A DNA stretch of 64,000 nucleotides from Poa pratensis (taxonomy: Eukaryota; Streptophyta; Magnoliopsida; Poales; Poaceae): NCBI GenBank assembly GCA_947311845.1, contig CAMZMU010000117.1, forward strand, positions 71,085,444-71,149,443, written 5' to 3'. A program made the translations under genes and the position numbers. Under the pieces are notes generated by a model, which saw nothing but the letters and a program-made list of their open reading frames with translations, ran no database searches and was not told the DNA's origin. Each line of letters starts with the position of its first letter. Position 1 is the first letter of the stretch. Below are positions 21,426 through 32,206 of the stretch, in pieces.

Positions 21426-24400
21426 GAAAGCGCGCTCTGCGACTTCCTCCGTGAGAATCGGGACATCTTCGCATGGAAACCATCTGACATGCCAGGCGTC
21501 CCGAGGGAGCTCGCAGAGCACAAGCTCAACGTTGACCCCAAGCTGAAGCCAGTGAAGCAGTTCCTGCGTCGCTTCACTGGTGAGAGACAGAAGGCTATTG
21601 GCGAAGAAATAGCCCGGCTCCTAGCTGCCGGGTTCATCGCCGAAGTCATACACCCGGAATGGCTTGCCAACCCGGTGCTCGTTCTGAAGAAGAACGGAAC
21701 ATGGCGGATGTGCATCGACTACACGGCTTGAACAAAGCCTGTCCCAAGGATCCATTCGCATTGCCACGCATCGATCAGCTGATCGACTCGACGGCAGGGT
21801 GCGAGGCGCTATGCTTCCTCGACGCCTACTCCGGGTACCACCAGATCAAGATGGCGCCCGAAGATCAGGAGAAGACGTCTTTCATCACGCCCTATGGCGC
21901 GTTTTGTTACGTCTCCATGCCCTTCGGCTTGAAAAATGCCGGAGCGACTTACCAGCGGTGCATACAGAACTGTTTGCACGAGCAGATCGGCCGCAACGTC
22001 CACGCATATGTGGACGACATCGTCGTCAAGTCCAAGCTGAAGACAGACCTGATTGCCGACCTCACGGAGACATTCACCAACCTCCGCAAGTACAGGATAA
22101 AGCTCAACCCGGAAAAATGCGTCTTCGGCGTACCCGCGGGCAAGCTCCTGGGCTTCATCGTCTCCGAGCGAGGCATTGAGGCCAACCCAGAGAAGATCAA
22201 GGCGATCGAAGCTCTGAAGAAGCCGGAAAACCTCCGGGACGTGCAGCGGCTCACAGGCTGTGTCGCTGCCCTCAGCCGTTTCATCTCACGACTCGGCGAG
22301 AAGGCCATGCCCTTGTACCGGCTCCTCAAGAAGTCGGACACGTTCACCTGGAACGACGAGGCAGACGCCGCCTTGACGGCACTCAAGAAGACGTTGGCCG
22401 AGGCGCCGATCCTCGCATCTCCACTAGAAAAGGAGCCGATGCTCCTCTACATCGCTGCGACCAACCGAGTCGTCAGCGCGGTGGTCGTCGTCGAGCGCAA
22501 GGAGGAAGGCCACGAGCAACTGGTCCAGCGGCCAGTTTACTACGTCAGCGAAGTCCTGACGGATTCGAAGCAACGTTACCCGCACTACCAAAAACTTGTA
22601 TATGGTGTTTTCTTTGCTTCAAGAAAATTGCGACATTACTTCATGGGCCACCCGATGACGGTGGTCAGCTCATCTCCCTTAGCTGAAATAATCCGCAATA
22701 GAGAGGCAACTGGGCGCGTCGCCAAATGGGCCTCTGAGCTGCAGCCTTTCGGCCTCAGCTACGCAGCCCGCACTGCGATCAAGTCGCAGTCACTATCCGA
22801 CTTCCTCGTCGACTGGATGGAGACACAGTTGCCGGCTCCAACCTATGAAGCCGGCAGATGGACCTTGTTCTTTGACGGGTCAAAGATGTATGAGGGCTCG
22901 GGGGCTGGAGTCGTCCTCACTTCTCCCCAAGGCGACAAGATGCGATATGTGCTGCAGATACACTTCACGTGCACTAACAACGTCGCCGAGTACGAAGCCC
23001 TCCTACATGGCCTACGCGTGGCCAAGGAGATGGGAGTTAGCCGTATCAAATGTTACGGCGATTCCGACCTCGTCGTTCAGCAAACGATGGGGACCTGGGA
23101 TGCAAATGATCCCAACATGGCGGCTTACCGCCGGCTCGTCGATCAAGTCGGCGGCCACTTCGCCGGCATGGAGCTGGAGCACGTCGACCGAAGGAAGAAC
23201 GAGGCGGCTGACGCACTCTCTCGCTTCGGGTCTAAGCGGGACCGAGTCCCACCCGGCGTCTTCCTCGACCACCTGCACAACCCGTCGGTACGCCCGCCGG
23301 CCGAAGTCGACATCGCCAACCCGCCATCATCAGATGCAATTCTGGTGGCGGTAACCCAAGAAACAACGACTGGAGGGAACCCTACATCGAGTTCCTCACC
23401 ACCAAAAAGCTGCCAGCCGACGAGGTCCTAGCACGGCGAGTCGTGCGCCGGGCCTCAGCTTACGCCATCATCAACAGCGAGCTCTACAAACGCAGCACAT
23501 CGGGAGTTTTCCTCCGCTGCGTCGAGCCGGAAGAGGGAAGGCGCATCCTTCATGAGATCCACTCGGGAGATTGCGGCCACCACGTCGGCGCTCGCAACCT
23601 GGTCGCCAAGGCGTTCAGGCACGGTTTTTTCTGGCTCTCTGCTCATCAGGATGCAGTCGACATCGTCCGTCGGTGCATCGGGTGCCAGAAGTACGCCCGG
23701 CAGGATCACCTACCCGCCGCGGCTCTGAAGACCATCCCTCTGACATGGCCATTCGCAGTCTGGGGAATAGACATGGTGGGCAAGTTCAAGACAGCTCGCG
23801 GTGGCATGACACATTTGCTCGTCGCAGTCGACAAGTTCACCAAATGGGTCGAAGTTGAACCTATCAAGAAACTCGACGGCAAGACCGCAACCAAGTTCCT
23901 CCAGAAGCTCATCTTCCGATTCGGCTACCCGCACAGCATCATCACTGACAACGGTACAAATTTTGCCGAAGGAGAGATGAAGGCCTTCTGCAAACAAAAA
24001 GGCATCCGTCTCGACTTGGCGTCCGTCGCCCACCCGCAATCAAACGGGCAGGCGGAAAGAATGAACCAGACAGTGCTAGCCGGGATCAAGCCGCGACTTC
24101 AAGTTCCACTGGAGCGAACACCGGGTTGCTGGCTGGACGAGCTACCAGCCGTACTCTGGGGCATCAGAACGACTCCAAACCGTTCCACCGGCTACACGCC
24201 ATTCTTCATGGTGTACGGGGCGGAAGCCGTCATGCCGACCGACCTCGAGCACGACTCGCCTCGGGTCGCCCTCTACAACGAGGAAGAAAATGAAGAAGCC
24301 CGCCTGGTCGGCGTCGACCTCCTGGAAGAAGCTCGCGAACTCGCACTCTCCAGGACGGCGATATATCAGCAAAGCCTGCGCCGCTACCACAGCCGCCGGG

Positions 24401-24630
24401 TTAGAAGTCGCTCTTTCCAGGAAGGCGACTTGGTTCTTCGGCTCATCCAAAAGTCGAAAGGGATGCACAAGCTCTCGGCACCATGGGAAGGACCGTTCGT
24501 CGTTAGCAAAGCGATGGGCAACGGCTCCTACCACCTCGTCGACTTGCGTGAGCCGAACAAAAGCTCCAAGTCGGAAGAGGAGACCAAGCGTCCATGGAAC
24601 ATCAGCCTGCTTCGCCCCTATTATACATAG
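21426..24630 (+). pseudogene. pol: Element F RT-RNase H-integrase
   Basis: Reads ESALCDFLRENRDIF immediately after the UAG, then RT. RT core: KACPKDPFALPRIDQLID, the SGYHQIKM motif and catalytic YVDDIV at 22007-22018. A first RNase H-like region follows (YYVSEVLTDSKQRYPHYQK), then a second, archaeal-type RNase H (FFDGSKMYEGSGAGVV, NNVAEYEALLHGL, 22850-23240). Integrase has the zinc-binding motif (HHVGARNLVAKAF...CIGCQKYA), core D,D35E (WGIDMVGKF, SIITDNGTNF, SNGQAERMNQ) and ends SLLRPYYT at 24630. Frameshifts near 21731 and 23350 break it; the integrase itself is open. Two RNase H-like domains are typical of the Tat lineage. This polyprotein would copy and integrate the element. Confidence 0.92.
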
Positions 24631-25229
24631 TATCCATTGTAATACTGTGTAATCAATCAAGGAAATAAAGTCGATACACACCCGGCACGCTCGGGGGCTA
24701 TCGTTTCGATTCAATTATGCTTTCGAGTCTTTATTCTTCCTACTCACACGTTATATGATTGATGGGTTGTCAAAGAGAGCCGGATGCCACGATGCGCGGC
24801 TCACCACTGGACCCCCTGCTCACGAAGCAAAATCACAAAAATTGTTGTTTTCTCCCAAGTCGTCAGCTACCCGCACAAAGTGAAGAAGTAGTGCAGCCGG
24901 TTCAAACCTAACTTGACAATGAAGCCGCACTCGGACTTTGTCACCATGGGTACCGCGCGCGTCACGAAAAAATCACGCGAAGCACACTTGGCGAGGTCGC
25001 ACGATCGACTAGCTTACAAAACAAGCGAAAAACAAACAAAGTGACGGAAAGCGCACAAAAAACAAGCATGGGAGTGCCAAAACAAACATTAATAAGCCGC
25101 AGAGGCGCACGCTGAAACGCGACCCGGCACACATCATACTTGTTTCATTACATAATATTTTTTCGCCCGCAGGCGACAAACCCTAACTACTTCAAAATAA
25201 CCCCTCTTTTGAAAGCAGGGGAGCAAACT
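24631..25229. other. Element F spacer between integrase and the opposite-strand ORF
   Basis: About 600 bases with no recognisable coding sequence on either strand. It starts with AT-rich sequence after the integrase stop (CAATCAATCAAGGAAATAAAG), a plausible poly(A)-signal region for either convergent transcript. Confidence 0.5.
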
Positions 25230-28200
25230 TCAAGACGGAGGAGCCGCCCGAGCAGAAGACGTCGACGCCTCGTTCGTCGCAGCCGGCGGTGGCAGAGCTG
25301 AAGCCCTTTCGAAAAGGTACTCCGACGCCGGCTCCCTGTCCGCCACCTCGCCAAGGTCGTTGCCCTCAGGCACCACGTCGAAGACGAAGTCGTCGTGGTC
25401 GACCATCTTGGCAGCCCGGCAGGCGTAAGGGGCGCAGTACTGGAGCACCGGCTGCAGATCGATCTCCCGGCCGCTGCTATCGGTGGGGATGCTGGCCGTG
25501 ATCTTGTCCACGTTCGTCTGCCTATACCGGCCTCGCACAAGCCCGAGGGCAATGCACGCGCCGGCTCGGGCCGACGACTCCCGCACCCAGGTGATCACCT
25601 GGGGCATCAGCTCCAGAACCCGCAACACCTTGCAGACGGGTGCGGGGACGCCTTCCTTGGGCGACAGCATCTGGACGACCTTGCTGGCCCGGCCGTGAAC
25701 GTCACGGGCGAAGACTCCGAGCCGGTGGACATGCTCCGAAGCCGTCTCCTCGCCTGCTCAACAAAACAAAAATCAACAACAAGGCCACAAGTCAAGTAGG
25801 CACAAACTGCAAAGGGTCGCATGAAATCTTTACCCCAGATGCCAACGGCGAGGGTGGCAAGCCGCTCGGTCAGCTCCTTCATCTCGCGCTCAGCCTCGCC
25901 GGATTTGCGCTCGAGCTTCTCGAGGTCCTCGCCGTACCCCTTGGTCGCCTGGGTGAGGGCGGCGTCCGCCTCCTCCTTCTGCTTGCTGAGCCGCTCGCAG
26001 GATTCCTGCACCGCGGCAAACGCCTGCGTGTGCCGGCTCTCCTGCGCGGCCAGCAGTTGCTGGTGCTCAGCGACGGAGATGAAGCCGTCGCGCGCCTTCT
26101 TCAGCTCCTCCTGCAGGCGGCGGGTCTCCTGCTGTTCGGCTTCGAGGAGCCAGGACAGCTCCTGCAGTTCACAAACAATAAACAATCAAGAAGAGGCATG
26201 GGGGCTACGCCACGGGTTACCTCTACACCAACATTTGCTAACCCGGGGGCTAGCCCCAACAAAAAAAAAAAATAATACGCCGGGTCAGGAACCCGGGGGC
26301 TACGTTCCGAGTGGCATACACACCCCACCGGCCTGCCTCTACATCGACATTGGCAAACCAAGGACCACTATTCGCCAAACTTTGCATCCAGAAAACTATG
26401 AAGACCCAAGCCGCTTTCTACGAACGCGACTCGGGCCTTGGGGGCTACATATACGCTACGGACGCAACAGGTGCAAGAAGGATTCTACGTACCTGGTGCG
26501 CATCCATCGCTGTCTGGATGGCGGCTCGGAAGTCAGGCCGGGCGCAGATGCACCCGGGACGGAGCTCGGGGGCTGGGCAGTCAGCCCACCCGACGAGGAA
26601 GCCGTCGGTGGCGCGGGTCGTCGTCACCACCAGCGCCGTCTCCGGCTGAGGCGTGGCACCCATGTGCCAGCCGGCACGGTGTCATCAATAGTGGCCCCCT
26701 CGGGTCGAGGGGGCACAATAACTTCGTCGCCTCCGCCGGTGGAAGGCGGAGGACTCGGCGCTCTCGTGGTCGGCTCCGACGTGCGCGGCAGGCTCCGCCC
26801 GCTGGGAGTCGCTCTCCAGCGCGTCCTCCATGTCACTGAGGGACGCGTCCTCAGCCCTGCGACACTCGCACGGGTCAAACTCAAGATAGCGTTTCCAGTG
26901 GAACTTTGGATGAGGATCAGCAGCAGACCTGTCACCCGCAGGTGGAAGAGTTGAGGTCCGAACTCCTCGGAAGCGAGGCGCAGGCGGCGAGTCGGCGCGA
27001 GCCCTCGCAGGGATGTCCCGCAAGGCCTTCTGCCTCCGCTCGGCAACGACGGTGCGCTGCACGGCAGCCCCAGCCGATCGCTCCGGTGGCGGCGGCGTCG
27101 GGTTCGCCGACTTGGAGCGCTTGGAGTTGGGCCCGGCGTCCTCAGCCGCAGGCCTACGCCTCCGCCGGATGCGGAGCGGCTGATCATCTTCATCATCTTC
27201 TTCAGCAGGCGCCGGGTTCTTGGACCCGGCGCGTTCTTCTCTTCCTTCTTCTCCTTCCTCCTCATCCTCAGACAGGATGGGGATCGGTTGGCGGGAGGAG
27301 AAGGCGGCTCGTTGCCCATGGTGGCGCTGTCGGCTTCGTCGTCAGAGTCGCGCTCGACGACGTCGTTGGGGCCGGCAAGCACCGTGGGAGCGTCTCCGCG
27401 GATCGGAGGCAACCCAACAAGCGATCGAAACTCCTGAATTCGACAAAGCAGGAAGGATCGGTATAAAAAGACCAAGAAAAGGAAAGTGTTTCGAATCGTC
27501 AAGCAAAGGGACTCACCTCAGGAGCCGGATGCTTGGCGGAGTAGGCCTCCAGGCCGCCCACGATCCACTCGGGGCCGGTGGACCGTGACACGCTTCATCC
27601 GCAGCGTGAATTGCTCTACCGACTCGAACAATGTCGGGTCATGGCGCTGCGGGTCCTTCGTCCCCTTGTACTCGCAGATCAGCGAGGGCCGGTGCTGCAG
27701 AGGTGCGATCTTCCTCTTCACCCAAGTGGCGATGAGGTTCAGACCCGTCAGCCCTCCGTTCTTCAGCTCCTGAAGCCGCGCCATCAGCCGGCGCACCATG
27801 GGCAAGTCGGCGTCGCGCGGCAGCTCCTGAAGATTGCGAGGCCGGCTCGGCGATGGCGAGAAGCAGGGGATCCCGATCTCGCCGTCAGGCGCCGGCTCCC
27901 GCATGTAGAAGCCCGACTTCCTCCAATACACTTTGGAGGGGAGGCCGAGATCCAGGTAGTCGACGTCGCCGCGGACCTGGAAGTTGAGGCCGCCGCAGGG
28001 CGCCATGTCGCCGCCCTTCCCCAGCTTGCCGTGGAAGATCCACAGCCACAGCGGGAAGAACGGGGCGCACCCGAAGTAGCCCTCGCACAGGGTGACGAAG
28101 CAGGCGAGATGGAGGATCGAGTTGGGCGTCAGGTCATGCACCTGAAGCCCGTAGAAGTCCAAGAATCGCCGGAAGAACTCCGACGTGGGGAAGCCCAGCC

Positions 28201-28379
28201 CGCGCTCGAGGAACGAGGAAGGCGACGAACTCGCCCGGCGATGGCCGCGGGCGAGGATCCGCGGAGGCGATGCGCCACCGACGCTCCGACGCCGGCGGCA
28301 ACAAGCCCTCGTTGGCGGCTTGCTCCAGCGCCTGCGCCGTCACCGACGACCTCTCCCACTTGTTCTTGGGCGCCACCAT
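25230..28379 (-). pseudogene. Element F opposite-strand spliced ORF (Transposase_28-like)
   Basis: A gene antisense to F's gag-pol, in the same slot as in A and B. Start ATG 28379 (MVAPKNKWERSS). Exon 1 holds the Transposase_28-like domain (LTPNSILHLACFVTLCEGYF; IAPLQHRPSLICEYKGTKDP), with frameshifts near 28200 and 27590. A likely intron follows PAPE (GTGAGT near 27518 to CAG near 27436). The next exon encodes a basic, Pro/Ser-rich region (27435 to about 26660). A coiled-coil exon (about 26160-25840; QETRRLQEELKKARDGF) ends at GTAAAG, and after CAG near 25757 the last exon encodes a C-terminal domain ending ARAAPPS at 25230. The layout matches the B gene. Function is unknown; the splice sites are read by eye. 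Confidence 0.68.
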
Positions 28380-28523
28380 CTTGGCCGGAAGAAGAGGCGG
28401 AGGAGCAAGAGTGTCCAATGGCTGCGGCGGCGATGCGGCGAAGAACTCAGGCGCGAGCTGCTCGAGAAGGCGGCGAGGCGAAGAAGAAATGGAGATGAAC
28501 TCACCAGCCGCACTCCCCTGCCG

Positions 28524-28531
28524 TTTTAATA
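28524..28531 (-). promoter_or_regulatory. Candidate TATA box of the element F opposite-strand gene
   Basis: Read on the minus strand, TATTAAAA lies about 145 bases upstream of the ATG at 28379 in otherwise GC-rich sequence. This suggests an internal promoter separate from the LTR. Confidence 0.45.
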
Positions 28532-29090
28532 GGCACGGTGAGTGGAGCCGTTACCGCAGTAAATGGCGCCGCCCACGTCGTCCACGTCGCCCACTATCGC
28601 CACGTCGCACGACGCCTCGATTCCCGCGCGACGCCTCGGTTTCCACGGGAGCGTGCCGAAAAATGCGGCTCAGATTCGGCCACGTCGCTCTGTCACGACG
28701 TTGTGGACCGATGGATCGGGCGCGTGCGGGTCAAGGAGCGTCATCATTGCCACTGCTCCATCCCGAGGTGGAGGCAGTCGATGCGCCGTCAAGTCCCATC
28801 AATCGACTCGGCGCCAGACAGACAAACACTACAGGACAAACGGTCAAAGATGCCGTGACGTCAGACGGAGAAGGCGAGGAGACAACCCGCACCGAGGCGA
28901 GTCGGGATGGCAAACGTCCCGACGGGCACAAGCCGGCATCAAACAAAAACTTGAGTTAGACCGGACGTTAAAAGCCAAAATCCACCACTCCGAGCCGTTG
29001 TTTTCTTTTCTCTGTTTCAGGAGTTCGTTCAACGACACGACCCGGCATTCGCAAGACGAAGACCAAGCCGGAACGAGTCCCTGACGAACT
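28532..29090. other. Element F region upstream of the opposite-strand gene
   Basis: Non-coding GC-rich sequence between the opposite-strand start and the polypurine tract. By position it would be the promoter of the opposite-strand gene. No other gene is visible. Confidence 0.4.
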
Positions 29091-29100
29091 CGGGGGCTAA
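29091..29100 (+). other. Element F polypurine tract
   Basis: CGGGGGCTAA directly precedes the TG of the 3' LTR. A, B and C share the GGGGGCTA core. Confidence 0.75.
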
Positions 29101-29629
29101 TGATGGGGGGATGCCCAACCGGGTAGGCCCAGGACCCCGAGTCGGCCTTCAAGGCCGGGTGGCCCAAAGCCCACCCGGTGTACATCTTCCAGGATACCGG
29201 GTCCCCGAGGATCCCGGTATGACGGCTCGGGGAGGCGGCAGCAGATATCTCGAATCAGTCTGCGATTGTGTATCCCGAAGAGTGCGCTCCACGAAGCCGC
29301 ACTTGTAGGCAGGATAGCTAGCGCCGCCAGCGGAACCCGTCATTCCCTGTAAACCCTAGCCGGCTCCCTATATAAAGCCGGCAAGGAGCAACCCTAGGGA
29401 GAGATCTCATTCCATAGCCTCCGGAGCACCCGCAAGCTCTGGTGCGCACACCATTGTACACCCCATTCAGATCCAAATACATACAAGCAGGAGTAGGTCT
29501 TTACCTCATACAGAGGGGCCGAACCTGGGTAAACTCTGCGTGTGCAACCTCTCTGTGAATCCTACGTCGCCTGGCTCACACCCGAGTTAAGCCACCCCGT
29601 ATGGCATCTGCCGTGATTACCCCACGACA
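29101..29629 (+). repeat. Element F 3' LTR
   Basis: 529 bases, differing from 17673-18200 by one substitution (near 29330) and one extra base (near 29402). A TATA lies at 29369-29376. It is followed by TSD GTTTG. Confidence 0.95.
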
Positions 29630-29634
29630 GTTTG

Positions 29635-32206
29635 AGACCCTGCGCAGGCTGGTGGATCTGCTTGGCGTGGAATTGGCATGCCTCGCAAGACTGGACGATG
29701 GCAGTTGCGTCTTGAAGCACTGTAGGCCAGTAGAAGCCACTTCTGAAGACCATCCCCGCGAGGGTGCGCGAGGATGAGTGATGGCCACATTCTCCACTGT
29801 GTATGTCCCTGATCAGCTGACGACCTTCTTCTGAGGGGACGCATCGCAACGTGATCCCGTTAGGACGCTTGCGGTACAGATCTCCCTCGTGGAGGCAGTA
29901 TGACTTGGCCTGACGAGCGATTCTTTCTGCTTCTGCATCTTCTTCAGGAAGGACACCATCCTGCAGGTATTCCTTGATCTCGACAATCCAGTCTGCAGCT
30001 TGACGCACCAAGGTCAGCAGCAGGTGATCTCCTGAGGGCGGACCGCAGTCTGGTGCTCCAGTTGCTGGCGCTAGCGGGAGCTCTTCGTCAATGTCCATGT
30101 CAGCTGCTTCTTTCGGCTGTTTGACTGATGCCCTGGTGAGCCTCTCCTCGAATATGCCTGCTTGCTGGGCTTCCCTTCTTGATGCTCGCTTCGCGATGTC
30201 ATCCGCCTCCTGATTCTCCCCTCGAGAGATATGCATGAGTTCCATTCCCCTGAAGTTCTTCTCGAGCCTGCGGACCTCCTCGTGGTAAGCGGTCATGTGG
30301 CCGTCTTTAGGCTTGTAGCTCTTGTTGGAGAAGTTGACCAGGAGCTGGGAATCGCCCTTGATGAGTATGCGTTTGATGCCGAGAGCGATTGCAGCTCTGA
30401 GCCCTGCGAGGAGACCTTCGTACTTAGCGATGTTGTTGGAAATCTTGTCGTTGCCCGTGAAGCATAGCTGGACAATGTAGAAGAGCTTGTCGCCTGTTGG
30501 TGAAGTCAGGACAGTGCCAGCCCCCGCACTTTGGCGTGTGAATGCTCCGTCGAAGTGCATGGTCCAGAAGTTGGGCGCTTTCCCACCTGATGATGCGGCC
30601 TCATCCTCCTGAGGCTCTTCCTGACACGTGTCCGTCCACTCGGCGTGAAGTCCGCCAGCGCCCTACCCTTGATGACCCTGGTGGTGTCAAACTGCAGCTC
30701 GAAAGGTTGCAGCTCGATGCCCCATCCTGCGACGCGGTCTGTGGCATTTGGGTTGCGCAGGACTTGCTCCAGAGGGTACGATGTGACCACCTGGGGTGGC
30801 CCTGGAAGTAGTGGCGTAGCTTCCTGGAGGCGATGAGGAGCGCGAAGAGGAGCTTTTGCTGCATGGTGTACCGCTCGCGAGCATCCCGCAGCACTGTGCT
30901 GACGAAGTAGACGGGTGCTCGACAAGCGTTGTCGATGGTGGATCAGCGCTGGGCTCTTCGCGGTGCTCTTCAGGGGCCTTGTCGAGGTTTTCTTGCGGCA
31001 GGTCCTTGGCGAGGACGTTTGTTGGTCGCGCAGGCTCGACTTGGGGCTCTGGGCTTGGGGAGTCATTTTCCTTGTCGGGAGGCTCTGAGCTTGGCGAGGC
31101 AGTGTCTTTCTTGGCGAGGACCGGATCTTCCCTTTCTGCCACCAGGACCGCGCTTGCCGTCTGAGGAGTGGCTGCCAAGTATAGCTTCAAAGGCTCGCGA
31201 GGTCGTGGCACGACCATGATTGGTGGACCGGCCATGTACTTCTTCAGGTCTTCGAATGCCTTGGCTGCTTCTGGCGTCCACTTGAATGTACCAGACCTCT
31301 TCATGATCTTGAAAAACGGCAGTGCCCTCTTGCCGAACTTGGAGATGAAACGGCCAAGGCTGGCCACGCATCCCGCCAGGCGTTGCATGTCCTTGAGGCG
31401 ACGAGGTGGCTACATTTCTTCTATGGCCTTGATCTTGTCGGGATTTGCTTCGATGCCGCGGTGAGACACTAGGAACCCAAGGAGTTTGCCTGATGGTACC
31501 CCGAAGACGCACTTGGCGGGGTTCAGCTTGATGTTCACCTTGCGCTGGTTGGCAAGGTTTCCTCGAGATCCTTCAGGAGTGTGTGCTCTTTGCGGGTCTT
31601 GACCACGATGTCGTCGATGTAGGCTTCTGCGTTTCTCCCCATCTGAGCCCCCAAGGCGACCCTCATGAGTCTCTGGAACATGGCGCCGGCGTTCTTCAGG
31701 CCGAAGGGCATGCAGACGTAGCAGAACACACCACAAGGGGTGAGAAATGTTGTCTTCTCCTCGTCCTCCTATGCCATCTTGATCTGGTGGTAGCCTGAGA
31801 AGGCATCCAGAAAACAGAGGAGGTCGCAGCCGGCTGTTGGGTCCACGATCTGGTCTATCCTCAGCAATGGGTATGGGTCCTTGGGACAGGCCTTGTTGAG
31901 GTCGGTGAAGTCGATGCAGAGCCGGCCTCCACCGGTGTGCTTGGGGACGACCACCATGTTGGAGAGCCAAGTGGGGTGTGCCACCTCTCGAATTATGTGT
32001 GCTTCTTTTAACTCCTCTACTTCCTTGATGATGAATTCTTGCTTCTCTGGCGCTTTGCGCCGTGCTTTCTGCTTCACTGGGCGTGCGTTTGGACACGCGG
32101 CTAAGTGGTGCTCGATCACCTCCCTCGGTACTCCGGACATATCTTACGGCGTCCATGCGAACATGTCAGAGTTTGCCCTGAGGAAGGCGACGAGCGCGCT
32201 TTCCTA
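29635..32206 (-). pseudogene. pol: Element A RT-RNase H-integrase N-terminus
   Basis: Reads leftward from the UAG at 32204-32206: ESALVAFLRANSDMF, RT with LNKACPKDPYPLLRIDQI, SGYHQIKM and catalytic YIDD at 31610-31621, then RNase H-like AQCC... and RERYTMQQKLLFALLIASRK. A second RNase H follows (MHFDGAFTRQSAGAGTVL, 30560 leftward), then the integrase zinc-binding part (GHHSSSRTLAGMVF...CEACQFHAK) up to insertion F. Between RT and the first RNase H region lies a Pro/Glu/Ser-rich stretch of about 65 codons (about 30910-31105) absent from F but paralleled in C. Breaks: stops near 32137, 31770 and 31410 and frameshifts near 31545, 30900, 30800 and 30560. Confidence 0.88.
32204..32206 (-). promoter_or_regulatory. 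Conserved in-frame UAG between protease and RT (element A)
   Basis: On the minus strand LPIK-UAG-ESALVAF, with TAGGAAAGCGCGCT identical to C and F. The following 25 bases, from the AG of the stop, can fold AGGAA to TTCCT with an inner GCG/CGC pair. A second, unshared stop in this gene near 32137 looks like ordinary decay, in contrast with this one. Confidence 0.6.

Larger units (their letters stand above)
17673..29629 (+). mobile_element. Element F: complete Tat-type gypsy retrotransposon
   Basis: A plus-strand element, 11.96 kb, in the integrase of element A. LTRs are 17673-18200 and 29101-29629; TSD GTTTG lies at 17668-17672 and 29630-29634. Primer site 18203-18220, gag-protease 18244-21425, RT-RNase H-integrase 21426-24630, opposite-strand ORF 25230-28379, polypurine tract 29091-29100. 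The LTRs differ by only one substitution and one single-base indel by eye, so insertion was recent. The coding part nevertheless has about five frameshifts, so it was probably mobilised by helper proteins, or the assembled sequence contains indel errors. The protein order and two RNase H-like regions place it in the Tat lineage. Confidence 0.93.

Noticed and set aside
25000..25230. Possible host gene or promoter near 25 kb
   Set aside because: The region lies inside element F between its integrase and its antisense gene and has no coding signal.
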